A stretch of DNA of 64,000 nucleotides from Georgenia sp. M64 (GCF_038049925.1 NZ_CP145809.1:2266599-2330598); one strand, 5' to 3'. Shown: positions 54,075-63,746, numbered from the stretch's first letter. Notes: generated from the letters alone by a model not told the origin. A program made the numbers and translations.

Positions 54075-54764
54075 TCAGCCCTCGGCCGGTGCGCCGCCAC
54101 GGGCGTCGAGCATCTCGCGCAGCACGGTCAGCTCGGCCTCCTGGGCGGTGACGATCGCGCCGGCGAGGTCGCGCACGACGTCCTGCTCGGCCATGTCCAC
54201 CGCCGCCTCGGCCATCTCCACGCCGGCCTCGTGGTGCGGGATCATCAGACCGAGGAAGATCCGCTCCGCCTCCACGCCGTCGGCCTCGGCGAGCGCGGTG
54301 AGCTCGGCCCGGGTCGCCATGCCCGGCATGAGCCCGTCGGGGGCGGCGCCGTGGTCGCCGTGCCCCTCCATCCACGCCATCGGCTCCGCGGGGCCGGACT
54401 GCGGCAGGTTCCAGGTCTCGAGCCACGCGTGCATCTGCCCGGCCTGCTGCTGCTGGGTGAGCACGATGTCGAGCGCGAGCTGGCGCACCTCGGGGTCCGC
54501 GCTCGCCTCGCGCACGAGGACCCCCATCTCGACTGCCTGGAGGTGGTGGACCCGCATGTCCCGGGCGAACCCGGCGTCGGCCGACCCCTCCGCCGGTGTC
54601 GCCGCCGACGGCGCGAGCCGGGTGCCGGCGAGCAGCCCACCCACCGCGGCGAGGGCCACCAGCAGCGCGGCGACCGCGACGAACGCACCCTGGCGGCGCG
54701 CCCCGCCCGCGGCCGGACCGACCTGCTCGTCCGAGTCGGTGGGCAGCGTCACGGCGGCGGGCAT
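54075..54764 (-). CDS. DUF305 family protein
   Basis: 229 residues. One N-terminal membrane helix (VAVAALLVALAAVGGLLAG), then two ferritin-like helical repeats with the DUF305 signatures DMRVHHLQAVEMGVL and GLMIPHHEAGVEMAE. Histidine/methionine-rich members bind copper or other metals outside the membrane. The start overlaps the DUF3105 stop by one base (TGATG), so the two form an operon. Confidence 0.92.
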   Translation of the reverse strand: MPAAVTLPTDSDEQVGPAAGGARRQGAFVAVAALLVALAAVGGLLAGTRLAPSAATPAEGSADAGFARDMRVHHLQAVEMGVLVREASADPEVRQLALDIVLTQQQQAGQMHAWLETWNLPQSGPAEPMAWMEGHGDHGAAPDGLMPGMATRAELTALAEADGVEAERIFLGLMIPHHEAGVEMAEAAVDMAEQDVVRDLAGAIVTAQEAELTVLREMLDARGGAPAEG

Positions 54765-55408
54765 CAGGCGGGCGTCCCGACGCCGCCGAAGCAGGCCGCG
54801 CCGGGCTCGGGCGTCTGCTCGCCCTGGAGGTACCGCTCGAGGAAGACCTCGAGCCGCTCGTCACCCGCGTCCTCGACCTGGAGCTGGAGACCCCACGCGC
54901 TGGCCACCACCGGGGCGGGCATGTCCGCCTCGCCCGGGCTGAGGAGACCGTACGCCTCCCCCTCGACGAGGTCGGTGAGGATCTCGACCTGCTCGGCCGG
55001 GAGGTCGGGGTCGTAGGTGATCCACACGGCGCCGTGCTCGAGGGAGTGCACCGCGTTCTCGTTCGGGACGGGCTCGGTGTAGACACCGCAGTTGAGCCAC
55101 GCGGGGTTGTGGTCACCGCCGACGGGCGGCAGCGGGTCGTACGACACGGCCGTCTCGACGTGGTTCGAGGTGAGCTCGGTGAACTCCTCGACGCCGTCGA
55201 TCGGCGCGTTCGCCGCGGCCTCGACGGTGGCGCGCTCACGCGAGGCGTTGACGAGCGGGACGGCGACCGCCGCGACGAGGGCGAGGCTCAGCCCCGCGGC
55301 GCCGCCGACGATGAGGTTGCGCTGGCGCCGGTCCCTGCGCTGCTGCTCGGCCCGCATGGCGGCCACCTGGGCCGCGCGGTCCTTGGCGTCCACCTTGCGG
55401 GTGCTCAC
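54764..55408 (-). CDS. DUF3105 family protein
   Basis: 214 residues. A charged N-terminus, one membrane helix (LIVGGAAGLSLALVAAVAVP), then the DUF3105 domain: YDPLPPVGGDHNPAWLNCGV, NAVHSLEHGAVWITYDP and a final CFGG. The paired cysteines and histidines suggest extracytoplasmic metal or redox function, unproven. GTG at 55408 with GGGGGACC upstream; promoter-like hexamers precede it. Confidence 0.9.
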   Translation of the reverse strand: MSTRKVDAKDRAAQVAAMRAEQQRRDRRQRNLIVGGAAGLSLALVAAVAVPLVNASRERATVEAAANAPIDGVEEFTELTSNHVETAVSYDPLPPVGGDHNPAWLNCGVYTEPVPNENAVHSLEHGAVWITYDPDLPAEQVEILTDLVEGEAYGLLSPGEADMPAPVVASAWGLQLQVEDAGDERLEVFLERYLQGEQTPEPGAACFGGVGTPA

Positions 55409-55445
55409 GTGGGGTCCCCCAGAAGTTGTGCTTTCAAGTACCTCG

Positions 55446-55474
55446 ATGCTAACCCGCGCGTCGGTCAGGGCCAA
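55446..55474 (-). promoter_or_regulatory. Probable promoter of the DUF3105-DUF305 operon
   Basis: On the minus strand TTGGCC (55474-55469), a 17-base spacer and TAGCAT (55451-55446) lie about 38 bases before the GTG start. Confidence 0.5.
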
Positions 55475-55702
55475 GAACGGTCGTGGGTGCGCGCGAGCAC
55501 GCCGACAGTACCGGCGGAGCCCCCGCGCGCGGCGCGGGGAACCGCGACGGCCGCCTCGTCGGGGAGGTCGGCCGTCGCGCCCGGCGCCAACGGTCCGTTC
55601 AGGGGTACTACGGTGCCGCGCGCTCCCTGGTGAAGGTCCAGGTGGCGCCACGTCCTCGTGCACGCCGGGCCACACGTTAGGCAGTCCTCGGTCGGGACCG
55701 TC

Positions 55703-55716
55703 GGGACCTAGGTCCC
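55703..55716. promoter_or_regulatory. DosR/DevR-type box
   Basis: GGGAC-CTAG-GTCCC is a perfect palindrome with the GGGAC-N4-GTCCC core of the mycobacterial dormancy box. A further GGGAC half-site lies at 55694-55698. It is about 110 bases before the universal stress protein gene. Confidence 0.6.
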
Positions 55717-55827
55717 CGCGTTCGAGACCGGGACCTCCGGGCCTGTCCGACCCCGTTGCGGGTGGCAGGCTGAGAGGAAGCCGACGAGGTCCCGGCACCG
55801 GCGCCGGGCGGGCAGGAGGACATTCCC

Positions 55828-56718
55828 ATGAGCGCGCAGAACGTCCCGCCGGGTGCGGTGGTCGTCGGGGTCGACGGCACCGGGAAGGACCGTCGAGCAC
55901 TCGCCTGGGGTGCCGCGGAGGCGGCGCGCCGCAGGACCGGTCTGCACGTGCTCTACGCCTACCCCTGGACCGTCTTCGCCAGCGAGTACGGGATAGCCCC
56001 CAGCGCGGAGATCCTCCGCGACGCCTCGGCGGTGACGGACGCGGCCGTCGAGGAGGCGCTGGAGGCGGTCCCGGGCCTCGTCGTCACCACCCAGGTGGTC
56101 GTCGCCGACGCCGCGGTGAGCCTGGTGACGGCGTCCGAGCAGGCCTCGGTCGTCGTCCTGGGTGCGCGCGGGCGCGGGGCGGTCGCCGGCGCGCTGCTGG
56201 GCTCGGTCTCGCAGTCGGTCGCCGCCCACGCGCACGGGCCGGTGGTCGTCATCCGGGAGCGCGGGGGCACGCCCGACGGCCCGGTGGTCGCCGGTGTGGA
56301 GCCCGCCCAGGGAGCGGCGGCCGTCCTCGAGTTCGCGTTCGAGCAGGCGCGCGCCCACGGCGTGGGCCTGCGGGCCGTCCACGCCCACTCCCTCGCATCG
56401 TTGCGGACCGACTACTTCGGACCCCGGACCGAGGAGTTCCTGGCCCTGGCCGCCGAGCAGGTGGTGAACAAGGAGCGGTCCGCCATCGACGCGCTCGTCG
56501 CGGCCGAGGCCGGTCGGGGCGTGGCGGTGGAGGTGGTCGACGTCGAGGGCCACCCCGTCGACGTCCTCGCGGAGGAGGCCGACGCGGCCAGCCTCGTCGT
56601 CGTCGGAAGCCGCAGCCGCAGCGGCCTCGCGGCGCTGCGCCTGGGCTCGGTCAGCCGGGGGGTGCTGTGCCGTGCCCCGGTCGTGGCAGTCGTCCGGGTG
56701 CCGGTCACCGCGCGGTAG
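55828..56718 (+). CDS. Universal stress protein, tandem UspA domains
   Basis: 296 residues. Two UspA domains: the first has VVVGVDGTGKDRRALAWGA and the ATP-binding GARGRGAVAGALLGSVS, the second GSRSRSGLAALRLGSVSRG. It should bind ATP. Tandem-domain Usps in mycobacteria are controlled by DosR, in line with the upstream box. The ATG follows CAGGAGGAC. Confidence 0.94.
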   Translation: MSAQNVPPGAVVVGVDGTGKDRRALAWGAAEAARRRTGLHVLYAYPWTVFASEYGIAPSAEILRDASAVTDAAVEEALEAVPGLVVTTQVVVADAAVSLVTASEQASVVVLGARGRGAVAGALLGSVSQSVAAHAHGPVVVIRERGGTPDGPVVAGVEPAQGAAAVLEFAFEQARAHGVGLRAVHAHSLASLRTDYFGPRTEEFLALAAEQVVNKERSAIDALVAAEAGRGVAVEVVDVEGHPVDVLAEEADAASLVVVGSRSRSGLAALRLGSVSRGVLCRAPVVAVVRVPVTAR

Positions 56719-56834
56719 CGCACCCGGACCCGTCCTCCACAGCCGGGTTCCCCACGGCACACCGTGTGCTGCGGTGCACGGCGGGCACGCGCGTGGGTGG
56801 GTGGCGCTTTGCTTCCCTCAAGGAGGCGAACCCC

Positions 56835-57905
56835 ATGACCAACGAGTCGCTGCAGTCGCTGAACGTCAACACCCTCATCGGCAACACCCGCCACCGGGGA
56901 ACGGCCTGGCACTACCGGGCCGATCTCCAGGGCGAGGAGCCCAACCACTACCCCGGTCCCATCCCTGTCGAGGACGTCGCCCGGCGGCTCTTCGGGTGGG
57001 ACGCCCTGACGCGCCGGATCGCCGTCGAGGTGCCGGCCGACGTGCGGTCGATGACCCACGTCAGCCCCGCCGGCACCCCCATGCGCTGGGTGGACGTGCC
57101 CGGCCGCAAGGCGGTGGTGCGCTCGGACCGTGACGACGGCGCCGTCCTGGGCGTCTTCACCGACGCCTACGTGCCCCACCAGTACGCCCAGTACCTGCTG
57201 CGGACCCTGTCGGACATCCTCGACGACTCCCTCTCCGTCAGCTCCGCCGGACTGCTCAAGGACGGCGCGGTCGCCTGGGTGGAGGTCTCCGTCCCGGAGT
57301 CGATCGTCACGCCCGAAGGGGTGGAGTTCCGGCCGAACCTCCTCGCGACGACGACGCTCGACGGCTCCCTGGCCACGACGTACAAGCGCACGGTCACCGA
57401 CGTCGTGTGCGACAACACGCGCAACGCCGCCCTGCGCGAACGGGGGCAGCACGTCAAGATCCGCCACTCCCGCAACTCCCTGCTGCGGCTGGACGCCGCC
57501 CGGCAGGCCCTGGCGATGGTGCACACCACCGCGGAGGAGTTCGCCGCCGAGGTCGCGCGGCTGTGCCGGATCGAGGTCGACCACCGCACCTGGAGCCGGT
57601 TCCTCGACTCCTGGGTGCCCCGGACCGCTGCGGACGGCGCCCGGCTCGCCCCGCAGGCGGCCCGGATGGCCGAGCGCAAACGAGAGGCCCTGGCCGGGCT
57701 GTACGCGCACGACCACCGCACCGCACCGTGGGCCGGGACGGCCCACGCGGTGCTGCAGGCGGTCAACACCTACGAGCACCACCTCAGCCCGATGCGCGGG
57801 ACCTCACGCCCGCAGCGCAACATGCTCCGGACCGTCAGCGGTCGGTACGACAGCCTGGACCGTGCGGCGTGGCAGACCCTGGAGAAGGTCCTGGCCACGG
57901 CCTGA
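56835..57905 (+). CDS. DUF932 phage/plasmid-like protein
   Basis: 356 residues matching the DUF932 (TIGR03299-type) pattern: LNTLIG-like N-terminus, RKAVVRSDRDDGAVLGVFTDAY, LLATTTLDGSLATTYKRT and NTYEHHLSPM. Members occur on phages, plasmids and chromosomes; function unknown. No other mobile genes are near. The ATG follows CAAGGAGGCG. Confidence 0.85.
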   Translation: MTNESLQSLNVNTLIGNTRHRGTAWHYRADLQGEEPNHYPGPIPVEDVARRLFGWDALTRRIAVEVPADVRSMTHVSPAGTPMRWVDVPGRKAVVRSDRDDGAVLGVFTDAYVPHQYAQYLLRTLSDILDDSLSVSSAGLLKDGAVAWVEVSVPESIVTPEGVEFRPNLLATTTLDGSLATTYKRTVTDVVCDNTRNAALRERGQHVKIRHSRNSLLRLDAARQALAMVHTTAEEFAAEVARLCRIEVDHRTWSRFLDSWVPRTAADGARLAPQAARMAERKREALAGLYAHDHRTAPWAGTAHAVLQAVNTYEHHLSPMRGTSRPQRNMLRTVSGRYDSLDRAAWQTLEKVLATA

Positions 57906-57911
57906 GCTGCG

Positions 57912-59064
57912 TCACATCGCCCGGGCCAGGCTGCGACGCAGCGCCCACGACCCGACCAGCAGCAGGACCACGGCCATGGCGGCCAGCACCCCGAGCTCGA
58001 GGGCGATGTCGGAGAAGGTGGCGTCGTGCCGCTGGATCTTGGCGAAGGCGTCGTAGCCCCAGGCGTGCGGGGTGATGTGGGCGGCCGTGCGCAGGGCGTC
58101 GGGGAAGAACTCCAGAGGGGTCATCGCCCCGCCGAGCGCCCCCAGGATGAGGCCGGAGCCCACCCCGACGCCGGAGGCCGCGGCGTCGTTGTCCATGACC
58201 GAGCCGATGACCATCGCCGCGGCGGCCGCGACGGCCGCGAACAGGGCGAGGACGACCACGGACAACCACACGGTTCCCCAGTCCACGCCGAACACGAGGG
58301 CCGTCCCGGCCATGATGTACAGGCCCTGGACCCCGGCGATGGCGAACCGGCCCAGCGCCTGGCCCCGGACGACCCCGCCGGTCGTCACCGGCGCGGCGAG
58401 GGTGCGCCGGTGACGACCGGTACCGGCGGGCCTGGATGAGGGTGGCGGAGCCGGCGACGGAGATGAGGAAGACGAACAGGAGCAGCTGGGAGCTGGCGCC
58501 GAGGTCGAACTGCCCCAGGCCCGAGAGCTCCTGCGCGACGGCGTCGACGTCGACGACGGACAGCGTCGGCGGGCTCACGCGGCCGGCGGCGTCCTCCAGC
58601 GCGGCGCGTGCGTCCTCCTCGGCCACGCCGCCCGCACCGGTGAGCGCCGCGAGCTGGGCGTCGCTCACCCCGACCGCGCGCACCGCGCTGCGGACGCGTT
58701 CGAGTGCTACCTGGGCGCCCGCCTGCGGGCCCGTGACGACCTCGACGGTCACCGGCTCCCCGAGCGCGGCGCCGGCGGGGACGAACACCCCGGCGTCGCT
58801 GCGGCCCCGGGCCAGCAGCTCGCGCGCCGCGTCGGGCTCGGCGAGTGTCACCGCGACCCCGTCGCCCTCCAGGACCTCGACGAGGGCCGAGCGGACCTCG
58901 CCGGCCTCACCGGCGACGACCACGCGGCCCTGCGGTCCGTCGCCGCCGAACTGGGAGCCGATGAGGACGACGAGCAGCAGCGGGAAGATGAAGACGAAGA
59001 AGATGTTGGACCGGTCCCGCAGGAACCGCCGCAGCTCCACCCCGGCGATCGTCAGCGCGCTCAT
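57912..59064 (-). pseudogene. ABC-2 type permease, +1 frameshift
   Basis: The first part (59064 down to about 58425) encodes the N-terminal helix, the extracytoplasmic domain and LLLFVFLISVAGSATLIQARR. The frame then turns to low-complexity sequence, while the other frame continues correctly as GRHRRTLAAPVTTGGVVRG and four more helices to the stop at 57912. The total, 1153 nt, is one base over a multiple of three. The site is the GGTACCGG stretch at 58418-58425. It is a real mutation or a sequencing error. The start overlaps the upstream permease stop (ATGA, 59061-59064). Confidence 0.85.
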
Positions 59065-60227
59065 GGCGCCGCCGCCCGGTCCGGCACGAGCCGGGAGACC
59101 GCCACGGCGACCGCGGCGAAGCCGAGCATCGTCAGGACCGGGACGCCGATGTCGCCCAGGCCCCCGCCGCCGGCGGTGATCCCGAGGCCGCGCATGAGCG
59201 CCGCGACGGGGTTGAGGTCGAGCACCCGCGCCAGCAGGCCCGAGGCCGCGAGCGGGAAGAACGCCCCGCCCGCCACACCGAGGCCCATCGCGAGGATCGA
59301 CTGCATGACGCTCGCCTGCTCGGCGGTCCGCGCCAGCCGGGCGACGACGAACATCAGGGAGGTGGCCGCGGCGACCGCGCAGAGCACGAGGACGCCGACG
59401 GCGAGCGGCGAGCCGAAGTCGGCGCCGAACATGAGCGACCCCGCCACGAGGAGCACCGTGGTCGCCACGACGCCGAGGACGAAGCTCACCAGGGCCTTGG
59501 CCGCGACCACCGTGCCGGGTCGCATGGGCATCGAGCGCAGCCGGGCCATGGTCCCCTGCTCGCGCTCGGCGACGAGGCCGAGGACGCCGAACCCCACGGT
59601 GAACAGCAGGAACAGTCCTGCCTGGCCGGCCACGAGGGTTGCCGACGTGCTCAGCTGCTCGCTCGACGCCACGCCCTCCTCCAGCGTGAGGGCGCCGGTG
59701 TCCGTCGCGGCGCGGGCCGCCACCTCGCCGACCGTGTCGGGCGGGAGACCCGCTGCCGAGGCGGCCGCGGCGGCCTCGGTGCCGGCGGCGAGCTGGTCGA
59801 GGACGCCCTGGGCGACGGCGAGGAGCACGTCCGTCTCGACGCCGGCCCCGTCGCCCTCGACCATCTCGACGGTGACCGGCTCCCCGGCGCGGACGGCGTC
59901 GCCGAACCCGTCCGGCACGATCATCGCCAGGTCCGCCGTCCCGTCCGCGGCGAGGGCACGGGCCTGCTCCGCCCCCACCTCGGTGAGGGTGACGTCCGGC
60001 GCGTCGATCCGGGCGAGGGTCTCGCCGAGCACCGGGGCGAGCTCGTCCCCCGCCGGGGCCGCGACGGCGAGGGTGACCGGTTCGAGCTCGAGCTCCTCGG
60101 TGCCACCGAGGACGAGGTTGAACACCGCCATGAGCCCGAGGGGCACGGCGATGCCGAAGATGAGGACGGAGCGGTCCCGCAGGCGCTGGAGAAGGTCGCC
60201 CGCCGCCATCGTGAGGATGTGGCGCAT
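59061..60227 (-). CDS. ABC-2 type transporter permease
   Basis: 388 residues: one N-terminal helix (VLIFGIAVPLGLMAVFNLVLG), a large external domain, then five membrane helices (LFLLFTVGFGVLGLVAEREQ onward), with the conserved EREQGTMARLRSMPMRP loop. It partners the ATPase and the second permease for export of an unknown substrate. The ATG overlaps the ATPase stop by one base (TGATG). Confidence 0.9.
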   Translation of the reverse strand: MRHILTMAAGDLLQRLRDRSVLIFGIAVPLGLMAVFNLVLGGTEELELEPVTLAVAAPAGDELAPVLGETLARIDAPDVTLTEVGAEQARALAADGTADLAMIVPDGFGDAVRAGEPVTVEMVEGDGAGVETDVLLAVAQGVLDQLAAGTEAAAAASAAGLPPDTVGEVAARAATDTGALTLEEGVASSEQLSTSATLVAGQAGLFLLFTVGFGVLGLVAEREQGTMARLRSMPMRPGTVVAAKALVSFVLGVVATTVLLVAGSLMFGADFGSPLAVGVLVLCAVAAATSLMFVVARLARTAEQASVMQSILAMGLGVAGGAFFPLAASGLLARVLDLNPVAALMRGLGITAGGGGLGDIGVPVLTMLGFAAVAVAVSRLVPDRAAAP

Positions 60228-61198
60228 CAGTCCCGCAACGCCTTCCCGGTGAGGTGGAGGAACACCGACTCCAGGTCGGGGCGGGTGATCTCGACGTCGC
60301 TGAGCGACATCCCCGCGGAGGTGGCGCCGGTGACGACGTGGCTCACGGCCGAGGGGGCGTCGCGCACCGTGAGGGTGAGGGTGTGCCGGTCGGCGTCCAC
60401 GCGCTCGACCGCGGGGAGCCGCGCGAGGACCTCGGCGGCCTCGGCCAGGTGGCCGGTGCCGGTGAGCCGGATGTGGTCGACGCCGCCGGTGAGGCGGATC
60501 AGCTCGTCACGGGTGCCCTCGGCCTGGATGCGCCCCGAGTCGACGATGGCGATGCGGTCGCAGAGGCGCTCCGCCTCCTCCATGTAGTGCGTGGTGTACA
60601 GCACCGCCATCCCCTCGCCGGACAGCGCCTCGACCGACTCCAGGATCGCGTTGCGGGACTGGGGGTCCACGCCCACTGTCGGCTCGTCGAGGATGAGCAG
60701 CGTCGGTCGGTGCAGGAGACCGACGCCGATGTTGAGCCGGCGCTTCATCCCGCCGGAGTACTCCTTGGTCCGGTCCTTGGCGCGGTCGGTCAGCCCGATG
60801 AGGTCGAGGACCTCCTGGGTGCGGCGGCGCAGCCGGTCGCCGCGCAGCCCCTGGAGCCGGCCGAAGAACGTGAGGTTCTCCCGTGCGGTCAGCTCCGGGT
60901 AGATGGCGAGGTCCTGCGGGACGAGGCCGATGTGCCGCTTGACCTCGACGGCGTCGGGCACCACGGCCCGACCGGCCACCGTGACCGAGCCCCCGTCGGC
61001 GGCCAGCAGCCCGGCGACCATCGAGATCGTCGTGGTCTTGCCTGCCCCGTTGGGACCGAGGAGCCCGTACGTCTCGCCCCTGGCGATCACGAAGGACACC
61101 CCGTCGACGGCCGTGAGGTCGCCGTAGCGCTTCTCCAGACCCGTCACCGCCAGGACGTCCTCGGCCGTCACGGCCTCTGCTGCACCCACGTCGCCCAT
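60227..61198 (-). CDS. ABC transporter ATP-binding protein
   Basis: 323 residues. Walker A GPNGAGKTTT, Q-loop VPQDLAIYPEL, signature YSGGMKRRLNIG, Walker B LLILDEPTVGVD, H-loop YTTHYMEEAERL. The C-terminal extension is typical of DrrA/NodI-type exporters. It heads the operon ATPase-permease-permease. The ATG at 61198 follows GAGGGACGG. Confidence 0.95.
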   Translation of the reverse strand: MGDVGAAEAVTAEDVLAVTGLEKRYGDLTAVDGVSFVIARGETYGLLGPNGAGKTTTISMVAGLLAADGGSVTVAGRAVVPDAVEVKRHIGLVPQDLAIYPELTARENLTFFGRLQGLRGDRLRRRTQEVLDLIGLTDRAKDRTKEYSGGMKRRLNIGVGLLHRPTLLILDEPTVGVDPQSRNAILESVEALSGEGMAVLYTTHYMEEAERLCDRIAIVDSGRIQAEGTRDELIRLTGGVDHIRLTGTGHLAEAAEVLARLPAVERVDADRHTLTLTVRDAPSAVSHVVTGATSAGMSLSDVEITRPDLESVFLHLTGKALRD

Positions 61199-61580
61199 CC
61201 GTCCCTCGGCCCCCCGGCGGGGTCCATGCTGCCACCTGGGAGAACGCACCGGAACACCTCCGGCGACGACGCCCGACCGGCTGCGGCCGCAGTGCCGGGA
61301 GCCCGTCCGAGGTGTCACCGAGCGGCTGCGCAGCCGGCTCCTGCCCCGCCACGCCGACGCGCCGCGCCGCCGGCCGGCCCTGGTGCGGGGCGGCCGGCGC
61401 ACCCGGGCTCGTGGCCCGGGCGCGCCCGACCCGCGCGATCGTCCCACACCGACGTTCGCGTCAGCGCGCCTGGCGACCGGCAAGGTCCGACCGTCGGCGA
61501 CAGACCTACCGTAGCGATACCCCCGGGTGTATCGAGGAGACCTACGTCCCGCACGAGCTCCGGGATTCCCACTCGAGCTC
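61199..61580. other. Intergenic region with an isolated palindrome
   Basis: 382 bases without a supported gene. GATAC-C-CCCGGG-T-GTATC (61516-61533) is an 18-bp palindrome with two mismatched positions, followed by GAGGAGA on the plus strand. It looks like an operator of the CsoR type, but no CsoR or copper gene is near. Confidence 0.45.
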
Positions 61581-62570
61581 CTAGAGGCTGCGGGGACGGT
61601 ACGCGGCAACCAGCGCGTCGAGGAGCCGGTCGGTGTCCTCGTCGACCTCACGCCGGGTGGGGTCGCCGTCGTACCAGTCGACGATCTCGCGGGCGCCCCG
61701 GGCGAAGGGCACCTTCGCGGTGAAGTCGGAGACGAGTCGCCGCACCTTGGTGTTGTCGAAGATCACCGAGTGGGCCTTGTCGCCGAGCAGGGAGGCGCCG
61801 AGCTCGGGGTCGGCCGCCGCGATCGCCTCCGACGCGACGTGCACGAGACGCGGCTCCACGCCGGCCGCCTCGGCCATGAGCGTGTAGATCTGGTTCCAGG
61901 TGAGCACCTCGTGGGAGGTGATGTGGAAAGCCTCGCCGATCGCGGAGGTCGCCCCGAGCAGCCCGGTGAAGCCTGCGGCGAAGTCGCTGTTGTGGGTGAG
62001 GACCCACAGCGACGTGCCGTCCCCCGGGACGACGACCTCGGCGCCGCGCCGCATGCGCTCGACCGTCGTCCAGCCGCCGGGCAGCGGCACCATCGTCGCG
62101 TCGTAGGTGTGCGAGGGGCGCACGATCGTCGCCGGGAAGCCGTTCTCCCGGTACTCGCCGACGAGCACGTCCTCCGCGGCGATCTTGTTCCGGGAGTAGC
62201 CCCAGAAGGGGTTGCGCAGCGGGGTCGACTCGGTGATCGGCAGCCGGGCCGGCGGGGTCTGGTAGGCCGAGGCCGAGCTGATGAAGACATACTGCCCGGT
62301 CCGTCCGGCGAAGGTCTCCACGGCCGCGCGCACGTGGGCCGGGGTGAAGGCGAGGAAGTCGGCGACGACGTCGAAGGTCTCCTCCGCCAGGGCCTCGCGC
62401 ACGGCGGCGAGGTCGCGCACGTCGGCCCGCAGCTCGCGCACCCCCGCGGGAAGGGGCCGGGTCGTGGACCGGCCGCGGTTGAGCACGGTGACGTCGAACC
62501 CGTCGTCAGCCGCCCGGCGCACGCACGCCGAGCTGATGACTCCGGACCCGCCGATGAACAGGGCCTTCAT
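61581..62570 (-). CDS. NAD-dependent epimerase/reductase family protein
   Basis: 329 residues, atypical extended SDR. The Rossmann motif is FIGGSGVISSACV; the active site is S in VFISSASAYQ and Y-x3-K in GYSRNKIAAED. Similar proteins act on nucleotide sugars or as isoflavone-reductase-like enzymes. Substrate not predictable. Monocistronic. Confidence 0.88.
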   Translation of the reverse strand: MKALFIGGSGVISSACVRRAADDGFDVTVLNRGRSTTRPLPAGVRELRADVRDLAAVREALAEETFDVVADFLAFTPAHVRAAVETFAGRTGQYVFISSASAYQTPPARLPITESTPLRNPFWGYSRNKIAAEDVLVGEYRENGFPATIVRPSHTYDATMVPLPGGWTTVERMRRGAEVVVPGDGTSLWVLTHNSDFAAGFTGLLGATSAIGEAFHITSHEVLTWNQIYTLMAEAAGVEPRLVHVASEAIAAADPELGASLLGDKAHSVIFDNTKVRRLVSDFTAKVPFARGAREIVDWYDGDPTRREVDEDTDRLLDALVAAYRPRSL

Positions 62571-62735
62571 GTTTCCTCCTCGTCGCGGTCGGCGGGTGGG
62601 GCCGGCCGGTCTCCCATGCTGCCAGCAACGCCGGCCGGGCGACGACCGCTGCCGGCCCCCGCCGGCCGCTGCCGACGGGCAGGCGACGACACGCGCTGCC
62701 GGCTGACGTCAGCGCGCCCACCTTGCCGGCAGACG

Positions 62736-63677
62736 TCAGCGCGCGCCCACCGACGACAGGGCCTCGACGACGCGGGTCATCGGCGAGCCGAGGTTCCACC
62801 GCTCCGCCAGCGCCAGGACCGCCTCGGGGTCGGCGGGGGTGGCGGGCAGGGCGTCGTCGACCTCCGCGGCCGGGGCGTCGCGCGCCACCCGGACCACGAG
62901 GGGGGCGACGTCGAGGTAGTCCCGAGCCCCGCGGAGCCGAGTGCGCTGGGTGGCCGAGACCGCCCCGCCCTCGGCGTCGACGGCGGCGCGGAGGCCCGCG
63001 AGACTGCCGTGCCGCGCGAGGAGCCCGGCCGCCGTCTTCTCCCCCACGCCGGCGACCCCGGGCAGCCCGTCGCTGGGGTCGCCACGCAGGATCGCCATGT
63101 CGGCGTAGGCCTCACCCGTGGCGACGCCGTAGCGCTCGCGCAGCCGCGCCTGGTCGACGTGCTCGAGGTTGCGCAGCCCGCGGGCGGTGTACAGCACCAC
63201 CACCCCGGCGTCGTCGTCGACGAGCTGGAAGAGGTCGCGGTCGCCGGTGACGATCTCCACGCCGCCGGGCGCCCGGGACGTGACCGCCCGGTCGGTGAGC
63301 GTCCCGATGACGTCGTCCGCCTCGTAGCCGGGGGCACCCACCCGCGCGATCCCCAGGGCCGCGAGGGCCTCGACGATGACGGGCACCTGCGCGGTCAGGG
63401 CCGGCGGCACCTCCTCGCCGCCGTCGGCTGCGAGCCGGTGCTCCTTGTAGGACGGGATCGCCGCCACGCGGAAGGCGGGGCGCCAGTCGTCGTCCCAGCA
63501 GGCGACGAGTCGGGACGGCCGACGGTCGGTCACCAGGCGCGCGATGGTGTCGAGGAACCCGCGGACCGCGTTGACAGGGGTGCCGTCCGGGGCGGTGACG
63601 GAGTCCGGGACCCCGTAGAACGCCCGGAAGTACAGCGAGGCACTGTCGAGGAGCAGCAGCGGGCCGGTCGAGGTCAT
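62736..63677 (-). CDS. 5'-3' exonuclease (FEN/Pol I N-terminal domain type)
   Basis: 313 residues. Metal-binding acidic residues appear in LLLLDSASLYFRAFYG, YEADDVIGTL, IVTGDRDLFQLVDD and the helix-3-turn segment GDPSDGLPGVAGVGEKTA. It is a standalone homologue of the DNA polymerase I flap exonuclease. I chose the ATG at 63677; one at 63689 has a closer AGGG site and adds four residues. Confidence 0.93.
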   Translation of the reverse strand: MTSTGPLLLLDSASLYFRAFYGVPDSVTAPDGTPVNAVRGFLDTIARLVTDRRPSRLVACWDDDWRPAFRVAAIPSYKEHRLAADGGEEVPPALTAQVPVIVEALAALGIARVGAPGYEADDVIGTLTDRAVTSRAPGGVEIVTGDRDLFQLVDDDAGVVVLYTARGLRNLEHVDQARLRERYGVATGEAYADMAILRGDPSDGLPGVAGVGEKTAAGLLARHGSLAGLRAAVDAEGGAVSATQRTRLRGARDYLDVAPLVVRVARDAPAAEVDDALPATPADPEAVLALAERWNLGSPMTRVVEALSSVGAR

Positions 63678-63746
63678 GGGGTCCAGCATGCCCTGCGGGC
63701 GCCGACCGCGGGCGGGCGGGCGTCCGACCAAGGGCGCGCCCGGTCC

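Larger units (their letters stand above)
55409..55827. other. Divergent intergenic region DUF3105 / universal stress protein
   Basis: The 419 bases hold the promoter of the DUF3105 operon at one side and a DosR-type box (55703-55716) at the other. The middle shows no gene I can support. Confidence 0.55.

Noticed and set aside
56835-57905. DUF932 gene as evidence of a prophage or plasmid insertion
   Set aside because: No integrase, structural or replication genes and no attachment repeats are nearby; base composition matches the neighbours.
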